A DNA stretch of 64,000 nucleotides from Anaerolineaceae bacterium (GTDB taxonomy: Bacteria; Chloroflexota; Anaerolineae; Anaerolineales; UBA11657), in NCBI GenBank assembly GCA_003569365.1, contig BGOS01000024.1, positions 1 to 64,000 on the forward strand. Reading direction: 5' to 3'. Each line of letters begins with the position of its first letter. Positions within the stretch are counted from its first letter, which is position 1. The notes under the pieces were generated by a model that was not told the origin of the DNA, made no database searches, and saw nothing but the letters and a program-made list of their open reading frames with translations. Positions 22,410-30,646 of this stretch are shown here, piece by piece. The position numbers were made by a program, and so were the translations under genes.

Positions 22410-24293
22410 CTAATCTCCGGCGCCCGCCGGCGCCATGCGCACATAAACAGAACCGGGCAGGCCATAGTCGTAAGGCTCGCCCACCACGGCCAGCGGCATG
22501 GCAAAGCTGTGCTCCGGAATGGGCGATGGAATCTGCCACTCCGGCGAACGCGAGCGCCACGGGTTGCTTTCCGCAACTTCGGCGCTCCGCGCGCTGACAA
22601 TAAAGTTGTAGAGCCCGATCAGAATTGAGAGCGCGATGACAAAGGCCGCAATCGTGATCCATACCTGAATATTCTGCACGCCGAGCGCCGGGTCATAGTC
22701 CGCAATGCGCCGGCGCATACCCAGCAAGCCCGCCCAAATCTGGCCCAGGGACATCACCCAGAAGCTGGGCAGCATCAGCCAAAAGTGCAGTTTCCCAAGC
22801 GCCTCGTTGTATTTGCGGCCGGTAACCTTGGGGAACCAGTAGTACATGGCCGCAAAAAACGGAAACATGAACCCGCCAAAGAAAGTTTGGTGAAAGTGAC
22901 CCACCACCCAGTACGAATCATGCAAATATAAGTCAGTAGTGATGGTGGCGGCGGGCGGACCAGTAAGCCCACCCAGCAAAAATACGGAGATTGCACCCAG
23001 CACAAAAAGCATCGGTGTGGGGTAAGTTAGCTTGCCGCCCCACAAGGTGCCCAGCCAGCTAAAGAATTTGACACCGGTTGGCACTGCAATAATGAGTGTG
23101 GCATACATGAAAGGCAGCCGCAAGTAATTGGACATGCCGGAAGTAAACATGTGATGCGCCCACACCAGGAAACCCAGAAAAGCAATCCCGATGCTGGAAA
23201 GCGCAATCCACTTGTAACCAAACAGCGGCTTGCGCGCAAACACCGGCAGCAGCTCACTAATGATGCCGAGGCCGGGCAGCACAAACACATACACTGCCGG
23301 ATGCGAGTAAAACCAGAACAGATGCTGGAACAGCACCGGGTCTCCCGGCGGCGAGTTCAGCGCTATGGCAGCTTCGTTGAGCACTGGCGTAAAGAAGCCC
23401 ATGTGCAGCGAGCGCTCAACAATCAGCATCAACATTGCAAGGCCCACCAACTGGGTCGCCAGGAGCTGCAAAACACTCGTACCAACAGCAGCCCAGACAA
23501 AGATCGGCATTCGAAAGAGGTTCATGCTTGGCGGCCGCATGGTGAATACGGTCACCAGCAAATTGAGGCCGCCAACGATGGACGAAATTCCAATTGTGTA
23601 AAAACCCAAAAAGAACAACGGGCCGCCTAATGCGGTGCGCAGGCTGTTGGGCGGGTATGCCGTCCAGCCCGTGTCCCAGCCACCCACAAACATAGCCGTG
23701 ATCAGCAGCAAAGAGGCTGGCACGTTGATCCAAAACCCAAACGCGTTCAGGCGCGGGAACGCCATGTCCGAAGCACCGATCATCAGCGGCACCAGATAGT
23801 TAATCATGCCGCCCACACCCAGCAGAATGGCAGAGATCATGATGATGCCATGCGCACTGATCAAGGTGTTGTAACGGTCGGTGGTGAAGTACTGCATCCC
23901 GGGCTGCAGCAATTCCACCCGGAACAGCGTTGCCAAAAACCCGCCCACCAGCAGCACCATAATTCCCCACACGGTGTATTGCACTCCAATCACTTTGTGG
24001 CTCAGATCAACCGCAAAGTAGCGCGTCCACTCCGGCTGGCCCGCGGGCGCCCCATGATGCATGGGCGTCTCAACGCCGATGGCCCACTTGGCCCAGTCCG
24101 TAAGCGCACCCACGCCGATCATGAAGCCGAGCGTGCCCAGCAAGCCGCCAATCACCCAGGCGGGCTCGGCCGCCCACAGCGGGTCGTAGCCAAGCGCGGC
24201 GCGCGTGCCGGTAACCAATCCCATGCCAAATAGCGTGCCGAGCACCTGCCCAAGCAGGCCCCTTACAAATCCAAGTTTAAAGAAAGTGCGCAT
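22410..24293 (-). CDS. ctaD: Cytochrome c oxidase subunit I (A2-type heme-copper oxidase)
   Basis: Catalytic subunit that reduces O2 and pumps protons. Heme a ligand in NTLISAHGIIMI (about 145). CuB/crosslink region FWFYSHPAVYVFVLPG (about 325-340), the HH pair in VWAHHMFTSGM, K-channel segment and HDSYWVVGHFHQTFFGG with the heme a3 and heme a His. The D-channel Glu of HPEVY is replaced: the YSHPxVY motif places it in the A2 subgroup, as in thermophilic and Gram-positive caa3 enzymes. At least 14 hydrophobic segments; 627 aa. It is 18 nt after ctaC and 16 nt before ctaF. Confidence 0.97.
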   Translation of the reverse strand: MRTFFKLGFVRGLLGQVLGTLFGMGLVTGTRAALGYDPLWAAEPAWVIGGLLGTLGFMIGVGALTDWAKWAIGVETPMHHGAPAGQPEWTRYFAVDLSHKVIGVQYTVWGIMVLLVGGFLATLFRVELLQPGMQYFTTDRYNTLISAHGIIMISAILLGVGGMINYLVPLMIGASDMAFPRLNAFGFWINVPASLLLITAMFVGGWDTGWTAYPPNSLRTALGGPLFFLGFYTIGISSIVGGLNLLVTVFTMRPPSMNLFRMPIFVWAAVGTSVLQLLATQLVGLAMLMLIVERSLHMGFFTPVLNEAAIALNSPPGDPVLFQHLFWFYSHPAVYVFVLPGLGIISELLPVFARKPLFGYKWIALSSIGIAFLGFLVWAHHMFTSGMSNYLRLPFMYATLIIAVPTGVKFFSWLGTLWGGKLTYPTPMLFVLGAISVFLLGGLTGPPAATITTDLYLHDSYWVVGHFHQTFFGGFMFPFFAAMYYWFPKVTGRKYNEALGKLHFWLMLPSFWVMSLGQIWAGLLGMRRRIADYDPALGVQNIQVWITIAAFVIALSILIGLYNFIVSARSAEVAESNPWRSRSPEWQIPSPIPEHSFAMPLAVVGEPYDYGLPGSVYVRMAPAGAGD

Positions 24294-24311
24294 TTTTACC
24301 GCCGCTCCTAT

Positions 24312-25322
24312 CTATTTAAGCGTCTTGATGTAGGCGATGATGTTGTTGATGTTGTCATCCGTCAGCAGCTCGCCATAGTTCTGGGGCATCACGTTAGCGG
24401 GATAGCCCGCCACCACTTGCAAGTTTGGCTTAACGATCGAGTTGTAGAGGTACTCGTCATCCGCGATCACAGTTGTGCCGTCCGTAAGTTCCTGCGGCGA
24501 GCCATACAAGCCCTTCCACGTGGGCCCGACGATTTTGCTGCCATCAAGCGAGTGGCAGCCCTTGCAGCCTTGAGAAATATACAGCGCTGCGCCGCGCGCC
24601 TCGGGCGTGTTCTTGGCTGCCTCTTCGGCCACTTTCTGCGCCACCCACGCACTGTATGCCTCGCGCGAAACCACTTTCACGGGCGCCATCATGTATGCGT
24701 GGCGCGTTCCACAAAGCTCCGCGCAGACAAGTTTATATTCTCCAATGCGGTTGGGGGTAATCCGCAACACGTTTGTCCGCCCCGGAACAGCATCCGCCTT
24801 TACCCGGAACTCTGGAACCCAAAAGGCGTGGAGAACATCCATGGCCTTCAAGTCGAACCGGATTGGCTGGCCCACCGGCAAATAAAGTTCTTCAGAACTA
24901 AAGCCATCATCCGGATAGTTGAAGTTCCAAACCCACTGGCGTGAGACTGCCTCGATGGCAACTTCATCGGGTTGAGCGGCAGTCACCGTAATGAGAGTGG
25001 TGGTGCCGATGTACCCAAAGAACACCACAATAATCGCCGGGACGACTGTCCAGATAAACTCCAGGGTGCCGCTTCCGTGAAAGTGCATTCCCTCACCATC
25101 GTCACCAGCTCGCCGGCGGAAAACCACCACGGCGTACACCATAATTACAATCACAAGCGAGAAGAGAAACGCTATCAGCTTGAAGTGCAGGCCAAACAGC
25201 CAATCCACTGTCTCGCCCTGCACACTTGCGTTTTGCGGCATGAGGTGCAAACTGTCGATACCCGCAGCCACCAGAAAAGTGCTTATTACTACGAGCGCCG
25301 TCACAGGCAAAAAGTGTTTCAC
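24312..25322 (-). CDS. ctaC: Cytochrome c oxidase subunit II with fused cytochrome c domain (caa3)
   Basis: Signal-anchor N-terminus, second helix around residue 55, then TLEFIWTVVPAIIVVF. The cupredoxin domain carries VSRQWVWNFNYP and the CuA ligands in VCAELCGTRHAYM (about 200-212), with His in VLHAFWVPEF. A C-terminal class I cytochrome c domain follows, with heme motif CKGCH (about 255) and axial Met in ANVMPQNYGE. This is the electron entry of a caa3 oxidase, so a separate cytochrome c is not obligatory. It starts at GTG 25322 with AGGAG 8 nt upstream and is the first gene of the train. Confidence 0.97.
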   Translation of the reverse strand: MKHFLPVTALVVISTFLVAAGIDSLHLMPQNASVQGETVDWLFGLHFKLIAFLFSLVIVIMVYAVVVFRRRAGDDGEGMHFHGSGTLEFIWTVVPAIIVVFFGYIGTTTLITVTAAQPDEVAIEAVSRQWVWNFNYPDDGFSSEELYLPVGQPIRFDLKAMDVLHAFWVPEFRVKADAVPGRTNVLRITPNRIGEYKLVCAELCGTRHAYMMAPVKVVSREAYSAWVAQKVAEEAAKNTPEARGAALYISQGCKGCHSLDGSKIVGPTWKGLYGSPQELTDGTTVIADDEYLYNSIVKPNLQVVAGYPANVMPQNYGELLTDDNINNIIAYIKTLK

Positions 25323-25374
25323 TGCCGAACTCCTAAATTTGCTGGGCTATCGAGCCTTTGTGCGAATTTGAACA

Positions 25375-25380
25375 AGTATA
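25375..25380 (-). promoter_or_regulatory. Candidate -10 element of the oxidase operon
   Basis: TATACT on the minus strand, about 53 nt before the ctaC GTG, inside the 297-nt gap 25323-25619. No good -35 hexamer is at the right distance, so an activator or another sigma factor is possible. The rest of this gap shows nothing I can support. Confidence 0.3.
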
Positions 25381-25619
25381 CCGTACAGCATCATGACTGC
25401 CCGCTTGGAGCCGGTTTGTACAGTCCCGGAGCCACTGCCAAAGCCTCGGCGTAGGCTGATTTTGGCGCGCGGGGTGCAGATATCTTTCCCTGTAATACCG
25501 TGGAGATTGTTTGTCACTAATCTATGAGGTCATATTTAGCCGCAGGTTCCTGCCCGGTAATTGTGCATGCGCAAATCGGCCCGCCGCCACGGAAGCCGCC
25601 TCCTACCCAGCCGGCTGGG

Positions 25620-26871
25620 TTAGCCCCCGGCTGCCAGCACCGCATTTGAAACTGATTCCGGCGCCATGTAGGTGGCGAAGTCCGGGTAGGTACTGATCAC
25701 TGCGCCGACGACTGCTGCCACACTCAGCGGGTCAGTATCAATCGGCAAAATGCGGTGGCGAAATACAGCCGTGCGCAAGTCCTCATTGCGAAACAAAATT
25801 TCCTGCAGAATATTTCCCCAATGCTTCGCTGGCATTAACTCAACGGTTGCGCCGGCGTGAGCCGAGGGCAGCAGCATGTTGGACCCATGCACACCCACAA
25901 CGCAGTGGCTGGCCGCATAACGCTCGCACCACGTGCGCTCCAGCGCAGCATCCACTTTGGGCCGGCGCAGATCGGTGATCCATTGCGGCAAACCACCCGG
26001 TTGCGCAACGCCAGCCACGGCAAGATCCAAATCCGGAATCTGCTTTTTAAGCGCCTTGGCAAATTTCGTCATCCGCTGTTGCTGGTCTTCCAGCCGCGAG
26101 ATGAAGCCGCGCCGCATGAAGCGCTTCAACCGTGTCCAGCGCCCGCCGCCCGCCGGCAGGGACCATAATCGATCATCGCGCCAAATAAAAGTTACCGTTG
26201 GGCGCCGGCTCACCCATTGCTCCAGCGCAAACGGCACAACCCGTGTAAATCGCTCGATCCGGTAGCTCGTTGGGGTGCGGATGCGAAATGGCAATGCTCA
26301 GCCAGCACTTTTCAAACTCTGCAACGCGCCGCCCGATTTCTTTTGCCAGCCAGTCGTTCCATTCCGCGCCCCGGCTTAGCGGAAGATCAATGCTCCAGAT
26401 CGCAGCTACGCCCTCGGGCACGAGCCAGCGCAAAATCCCGGGCACCATCACGATGAGGTCGTATTCCGGATATTGATCCAAACAGTACTGGGCGTTAAGC
26501 AATTTCAAAAGGCAATGCCCGTACATGGCGTCTAAACAATTGAGGAGCAGCGCCTGCTTGATGGGCCGCATTTCTTCGATGTCAATCTTGAGCCCCGTAT
26601 CAGTTCTTCTGGAGTAGGAGCTCTGCAGCCAACTGGCAAACCACGGCGCCCGCGCGGCGCCATGCATTGCTCCGCCGGCTTTCTCCATGAGCATCGGCGT
26701 GTACAGTGCCTGCCCGGCACCCAAGTCACCAAAGAATTCGCGCGCGCAGTTCCCGCAGGTAAGCTCTGCAAGGCTGCGCATGCCGGGCATGTACCAGCCG
26801 GCCACGTGCAACTTAGTATTGCAATAGGGGCAACGGTGGGCCGAAGCTGGAACGGGATGCAGCAGGATCAT
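25620..26871 (-). CDS. GT61-like glycosyltransferase with N-terminal zinc ribbon, frameshifted
   Basis: Two overlapping open frames (26173-26871 and 25620-26294) make one protein of about 415 aa. The first carries a CPYC...CGNC zinc ribbon (about residues 13-48), a Tyr/Leu-rich stretch and CWLSIAISHPHP. The second continues TSYRIERFTRVVPFALEQWV and ends with GVHGSNMLLPSAHAGATVELMP, which resembles the C-terminal signature of GT61 (DUF563) enzymes. One base too many in the G4 run at 26272-26275 explains the break: with three Gs the reading becomes SHPHPTSYR. It lies in a cluster of glycan genes, so a role in surface polysaccharide is likely. The start ATG at 26871 overlaps a small upstream ORF. 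Confidence 0.55.
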
Positions 26872-27005
26872 CAGAGCCAAAGCACCACGGCGATGAGCGC
26901 AGTTTTAGAAGCTACGTTTCCCGGGCGCACTGCAATCACCGTCAACTGCATTGCGGCGCGCGCCACCGCGCCAAATTGATCCAGCACCAAGTCACCGCCG
27001 TTCAT
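26871..27005 (-). CDS. Small ORF, 44 aa, coupled to GT61-like gene
   Basis: Unrecognised. The ORF runs from the ATG at 27005 to a TGA that overlaps the next ATG (TGATG). It reads MNGGDLVLDQFGAVARAAM, then VIAVRPGNVASKTALIAVVLWL, so the C-terminal half is hydrophobic. The stop/start overlap is the only real argument for coding. It could equally be chance or a remnant of a larger gene. The rest of the gap up to 27044 shows nothing. Confidence 0.2.
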   Translation of the reverse strand: MNGGDLVLDQFGAVARAAMQLTVIAVRPGNVASKTALIAVVLWL

Positions 27006-27044
27006 CGTGCTGCCAAAATAAAAATAGAACCAGGCATGCTCGTC

Positions 27045-28061
27045 TCAGATGTTTGCAAGCAGCCGTGCCGGTACCGCAGTTGTCTCCGCAAGATAGCTGT
27101 GCATACTAACTGAGCCCCATCCATTGAACTGGGCGCTCAAACTTTGCATGCTAACCGGCTGCTGCAACCCGTCCAAGCTCACGGATGTGTTTCCCCACTT
27201 TGCGAGCGAAACCAACGCCGGATGCTGCGCCAGCAAATACTGCGCATACAGCTCGTACTCGACACAGACACTGGAGTTCTCATTTACATCCGCGCCTGAA
27301 ATCACCAGCTCCGCGAGCGCTTCAGTATCGGCGCAATTTGCACCAGCCAGTGCCGCCCGCATAATGCGCGGCTGCATGAGCATAAAGTGCGCCACAAATG
27401 TACCTGCCGGCTCAACCGCACACATGCCAATGGAGTGCAGGAAACGGTAGTAGGGGTGGTGAACAACGGGAGTCGGAGTTAGCACCTGCCGGCCACCTGT
27501 TGCCAGAAGACAGCGCGGATGCAACAGCACCGTGTCTGCATCAACCACCAGCACACCCGGCGCTGCACTTTGCGCCACAAAATTTGTGGTGAGCAGCTGC
27601 TGCAGGATCCATCCGTACCGCAATCCAAAACGGGCCCGCAGCCGGCCGCGCATACCCGCTGAAAGCTGGTCATCTTCATTCAACACAGTAACTGCAAATC
27701 CTTTCGCGGCATCGGAAGCAATCCGGCTGCACTCAGCAACTCCAGTCGCGGTAGTGATCACAACAACTTGGGAAATGGGGTTGCCGGAATTGGCCAGTGC
27801 CCCGGCCAAACACAGCGGCAAGGTCTCAAAATCCTTTTCTGCCGCAACCACCAACAGCTGCACCGCTGGTGGTGCTTGGCACCGCAGGGGCTCCGCCGGC
27901 AGTTCCACCACCGCTTGCTGGCGCTGGTAATCGGGGAAGCGCTTTTTTAGGGGCGGCCACCTGAAGATGAACTTGGTCATCCGCAGCGCAGCCGGTGGCA
28001 TGCCCGCACTCAACCGGCGGTAGCTAAACCGATACTCGTCAAACTGCGAGCGCAATCCCAT
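27045..28061 (-). CDS. Glycosyltransferase-like protein (DUF6492-type GT-A fold)
   Basis: 338-aa soluble protein. VQLLVVAAEKDFETLPLCLAGAL and QVVVITTATG read as GT-A strands. The metal-site-like motif is APGVLVVDADTVLLHP (about 170). FGLRYGWILQQLL precedes it, and a His/Tyr-rich stretch (TPTPVVHHPYYRF) follows. The order DQ..GWxxQQ..LVVDADT is typical of DUF6492 proteins found in polysaccharide clusters. Substrate unknown. It lies between a GT4 gene and the GT61-like gene, all in the same direction. Confidence 0.65.
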   Translation of the reverse strand: MGLRSQFDEYRFSYRRLSAGMPPAALRMTKFIFRWPPLKKRFPDYQRQQAVVELPAEPLRCQAPPAVQLLVVAAEKDFETLPLCLAGALANSGNPISQVVVITTATGVAECSRIASDAAKGFAVTVLNEDDQLSAGMRGRLRARFGLRYGWILQQLLTTNFVAQSAAPGVLVVDADTVLLHPRCLLATGGRQVLTPTPVVHHPYYRFLHSIGMCAVEPAGTFVAHFMLMQPRIMRAALAGANCADTEALAELVISGADVNENSSVCVEYELYAQYLLAQHPALVSLAKWGNTSVSLDGLQQPVSMQSLSAQFNGWGSVSMHSYLAETTAVPARLLANI

Positions 28062-28133
28062 CAGATTGCGCCCGGGTTCGGCCGGAGTCTGTCAATTCCG
28101 TTAATCATTTCCAGTACTAACTGCTGCCCAGGG

Positions 28134-29354
28134 TCAGACGTGCGCGGTGGTTTTGGAAATTGATTGCATCAAATTAATGTATGCCTGTGCATGGGCAACG
28201 TCCGAGTATTCTGCCTCTACAATCGAGCGGCACGTCGCGCGCAGATCGATGCCAATTGCAAGATCCGATGCAGCCAGATCAATCGCCTGCGCCAATGCGG
28301 CAGCGGACACAGCCTCCGCCAGCCAACCGGTTTTGCCCGGCCGCACAAGCTCCGGCACACCACCAATCGGAAACGCAATCACCGGCGTACCGCAAGCCAT
28401 CGCTTCCAATACTACAAGTGGAGAATTGTCATTGATTGCCGGATGCACAAGTGCATCAGCCGCATTGTAAATCTGCACCCGGCGCGCTTCATCCGCTATA
28501 AACCCCAGCGGCAACACGGAGATGGAAGAATCTTCCACAGAAAAGTCGCCGTGCCCCTGGATCATCAAAGTCAACGGACGATGCCGGACATGCTGCATAG
28601 CTTCCACCAACAGCGCCACGCCTTTGTGGCGGTTATCGAGGCGCTGCGCGGCCACCAGCAATACAACGCCATCAGTGCTAATACCCAGACTCTTGCGCGC
28701 CACAGCGCGCTGGGTCATCCGATACAAATCCAGCGGCACGCCGTTTGAGATGGATTCCACCCGATGATCGCGCCACAATCCCAGCTTGGCCTCTTTCGCA
28801 AGCCAGTGCGAGTCGGTGACGGCCACCATGGCAGGGGCAGCCGCCAGCACTGCCCGCCGTTGCTTCCAAGCAGCGCCAATCAACGCCGGCTTGAGCGCCG
28901 GATACTCGGACGGCGTCGGGCACGCATCATCACATCCAACCAGAAACTTACGGCACGCGTCACTGTAAGCGCAGCGCCCCGTGAAACTCCACATGTCATG
29001 CAAACTCCATATTACGGGAGCGTGCGCACCGCACACACCCGCCATCGCCATCGGCCAGCTGGCAGAGTGCAGATTGTGGATGTTCACCACATCCGGCCCG
29101 AGCTTCCCTAGCGCGCGCTGCAGCTTGGCTGTGACCGATGCCTCCAGCCAAAAGCTGACGCCGGCGCGCCGTGCAAGCTTGTCTGCCAGCGTGTCCGCGA
29201 GGCACACGGTATCCCATGCTTGCGCGCGGCCAGCATCGGATTTAACAATTCGTGTCACCTGATGCCCGGCACGCAGCAGGCCGGCGGCAAGCCGGCTCGC
29301 AGCAATTGCTGCGCCACCGCGCATCTCGAAGTCCGAGAGCATCACAATCTTCAC
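28134..29354 (-). CDS. Glycosyltransferase family 4
   Basis: GT-B retaining glycosyltransferase, 406 aa. N-terminal Rossmann half: VMLSDFEMRGGAAIAASRLAAGLLRAGHQVT; then GPDVVNIHNLHSA and VIWSLHDMWSFTGRCAYSDACRKF. The donor half has the acidic GT4 motif NDNSPLVVLEAMACGTPVIAFPIGGVPELVRPG (about 305-335). The HDMW...C..C arrangement is common in enzymes of exopolysaccharide and O-antigen clusters. GTG start at 29354, 18 nt after the preceding gene. Confidence 0.9.
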   Translation of the reverse strand: MKIVMLSDFEMRGGAAIAASRLAAGLLRAGHQVTRIVKSDAGRAQAWDTVCLADTLADKLARRAGVSFWLEASVTAKLQRALGKLGPDVVNIHNLHSASWPMAMAGVCGAHAPVIWSLHDMWSFTGRCAYSDACRKFLVGCDDACPTPSEYPALKPALIGAAWKQRRAVLAAAPAMVAVTDSHWLAKEAKLGLWRDHRVESISNGVPLDLYRMTQRAVARKSLGISTDGVVLLVAAQRLDNRHKGVALLVEAMQHVRHRPLTLMIQGHGDFSVEDSSISVLPLGFIADEARRVQIYNAADALVHPAINDNSPLVVLEAMACGTPVIAFPIGGVPELVRPGKTGWLAEAVSAAALAQAIDLAASDLAIGIDLRATCRSIVEAEYSDVAHAQAYINLMQSISKTTAHV

Positions 29355-29372
29355 GCGTGCACCTGCAGCTGG

Positions 29373-30341
29373 CTAGCTTGCAGCCGCTGCCAGCCACGCC
29401 AGCAGCCGGCGGCGATAGATTGCCAGTTTGTGCCGCGCACGAACGTGGATGGGCGGCTTGCGCTCGCGCCGGGTGCGCAATTGCGTCGTCAAAGCAGCGT
29501 AAGCCGTTTCGTCCAGCACAACCAGTTCCGGCCAGCGAATTGGCCGGTCAAACACGCGCTCCGCAATCGAAGCGCGCGGCACTTGGGGAAATTTAGGGTC
29601 GTTCGTTGAAAACGTGCCGCTGCCATCCAAGCCGGCGTTGTAAACCAGCGAGCGTCTGGGGTGCGCAACCAAACCATTGTGCTTGAACACGGCGTAGTAC
29701 CACATCACATCATAGATCTGGCGCGGTCTCTCCAGTTCGGCGCGCAAGCTCTTTGTGTAGTTGACACCCCCGCGCAAATTGAAGCGCCGCACGGCTTCTG
29801 CGTCAGCAAGCAAATCCGCAATGCCTGCCGCATCCCAGTCAAACTTCTGCCACGCGCGCTGCCAGGTTGCCCACCCCCACGCGGTTGTGTAAGGCATTAG
29901 GTACGCATCCTGGCCTGGCGGCAGTTCCACCGGAAACATGTAAGCTGAAATTTGAAATACTGCAGGCTCATTTTCGTAGCGATCCAAACCATCCAGCAGA
30001 TAGCTCACGTAGCCCGGGTTCATCACAAAGTCATCTTCCACGACGATCACGCGGCCATACTCACGGCATAGCTCCGTGACATGTTTGACGATGGAAGGCG
30101 AACAGCCCAGATTTTCCGGAGCCTCAACCACCGTGGCGTTCAGGTCTGCAGCCCGCGTCCGCACTATGCGCCGCGCTGCTTCCCAGCCCGCGCGATGCGC
30201 CTCGATTCGCAAGCCATCGCTGAAGAAATGCAAATCGCATTCATCCAATCGTGCGCAAGACGCCAGCGTGTTCAGCGCCCTTTCCACATGCTGGGGCCGG
30301 TTGTACGAAAATAGCGCGATTGGTGTCTTGCGATTCTTCAT
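29373..30341 (-). CDS. Family 2-like glycosyltransferase
   Basis: GT-A protein of 322 aa. Opens with TPIALFSYNRPQHVERALNTL, has VEAPENLGCSPSIVKHV, the acidic motif RVIVVEDDFVMNPGYVSYL (about 100) and PYTTAWGWATWQRAWQKFDW, which is typical of a GT2-like group found in sugar-polymer loci. The C-terminal tail is strongly basic (RTRRERKPPIHVRARHK). It is the first gene of the four-gene glycan cluster; acceptor and donor are unknown. Confidence 0.8.
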   Translation of the reverse strand: MKNRKTPIALFSYNRPQHVERALNTLASCARLDECDLHFFSDGLRIEAHRAGWEAARRIVRTRAADLNATVVEAPENLGCSPSIVKHVTELCREYGRVIVVEDDFVMNPGYVSYLLDGLDRYENEPAVFQISAYMFPVELPPGQDAYLMPYTTAWGWATWQRAWQKFDWDAAGIADLLADAEAVRRFNLRGGVNYTKSLRAELERPRQIYDVMWYYAVFKHNGLVAHPRRSLVYNAGLDGSGTFSTNDPKFPQVPRASIAERVFDRPIRWPELVVLDETAYAALTTQLRTRRERKPPIHVRARHKLAIYRRRLLAWLAAAAS

Positions 30342-30356
30342 TTGGTGCGCAGCATT

Positions 30357-30394
30357 GTGCCCGCCTCCACTTACTGAGGCAGGCGCTTAGTATA
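30357..30394 (-). promoter_or_regulatory. Candidate promoter and leader hairpin of the glycan cluster
   Basis: A TATACT -10-like hexamer lies at 30389-30394. Between it and the first gene of the cluster (ATG 30341), minus-strand GCGCCTGCCTC and GAGGCGGGCAC form an 11-bp stem (30357-30386, one or two G-U pairs) with an 8-nt loop. No U-tract follows, so it is not a plain terminator. The remainder of the 30342-30646 gap shows nothing I can support. Confidence 0.3.
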
Positions 30395-30646
30395 TTTTAC
30401 AGAGGCGAAGGCGTGGACTTTTAGTGGCCAGGGCACGGGAGCTAGGCGCAAATGTATCCAACGCTGCCGCGCGATCATTTATTCGCAACGCTCAACTAAA
30501 GTGCGGCCAGACAGTTGTGGAAACAACTCTAATGCCGCACGTGATCGAATAGAACCAACCGGAATTGCGCGGAAGCAGGCGGCTTATGCCCGCGTCAATC
30601 GAACCTCCCGCACACCTTGAAAACCAGCGCCGCAGCGCCCGCCTGG

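Noticed and set aside
21977-22600. Long form (207 aa) of the subunit IV gene
   Set aside because: It would overlap ctaD by 190 nt, while an internal ATG with GGAGG gives a normal-sized protein.
26871-30341. Glycan cluster as a defence or mobile island
   Set aside because: No integrase, transposase, att repeats or defence-type genes; gene types fit ordinary surface polysaccharide synthesis.
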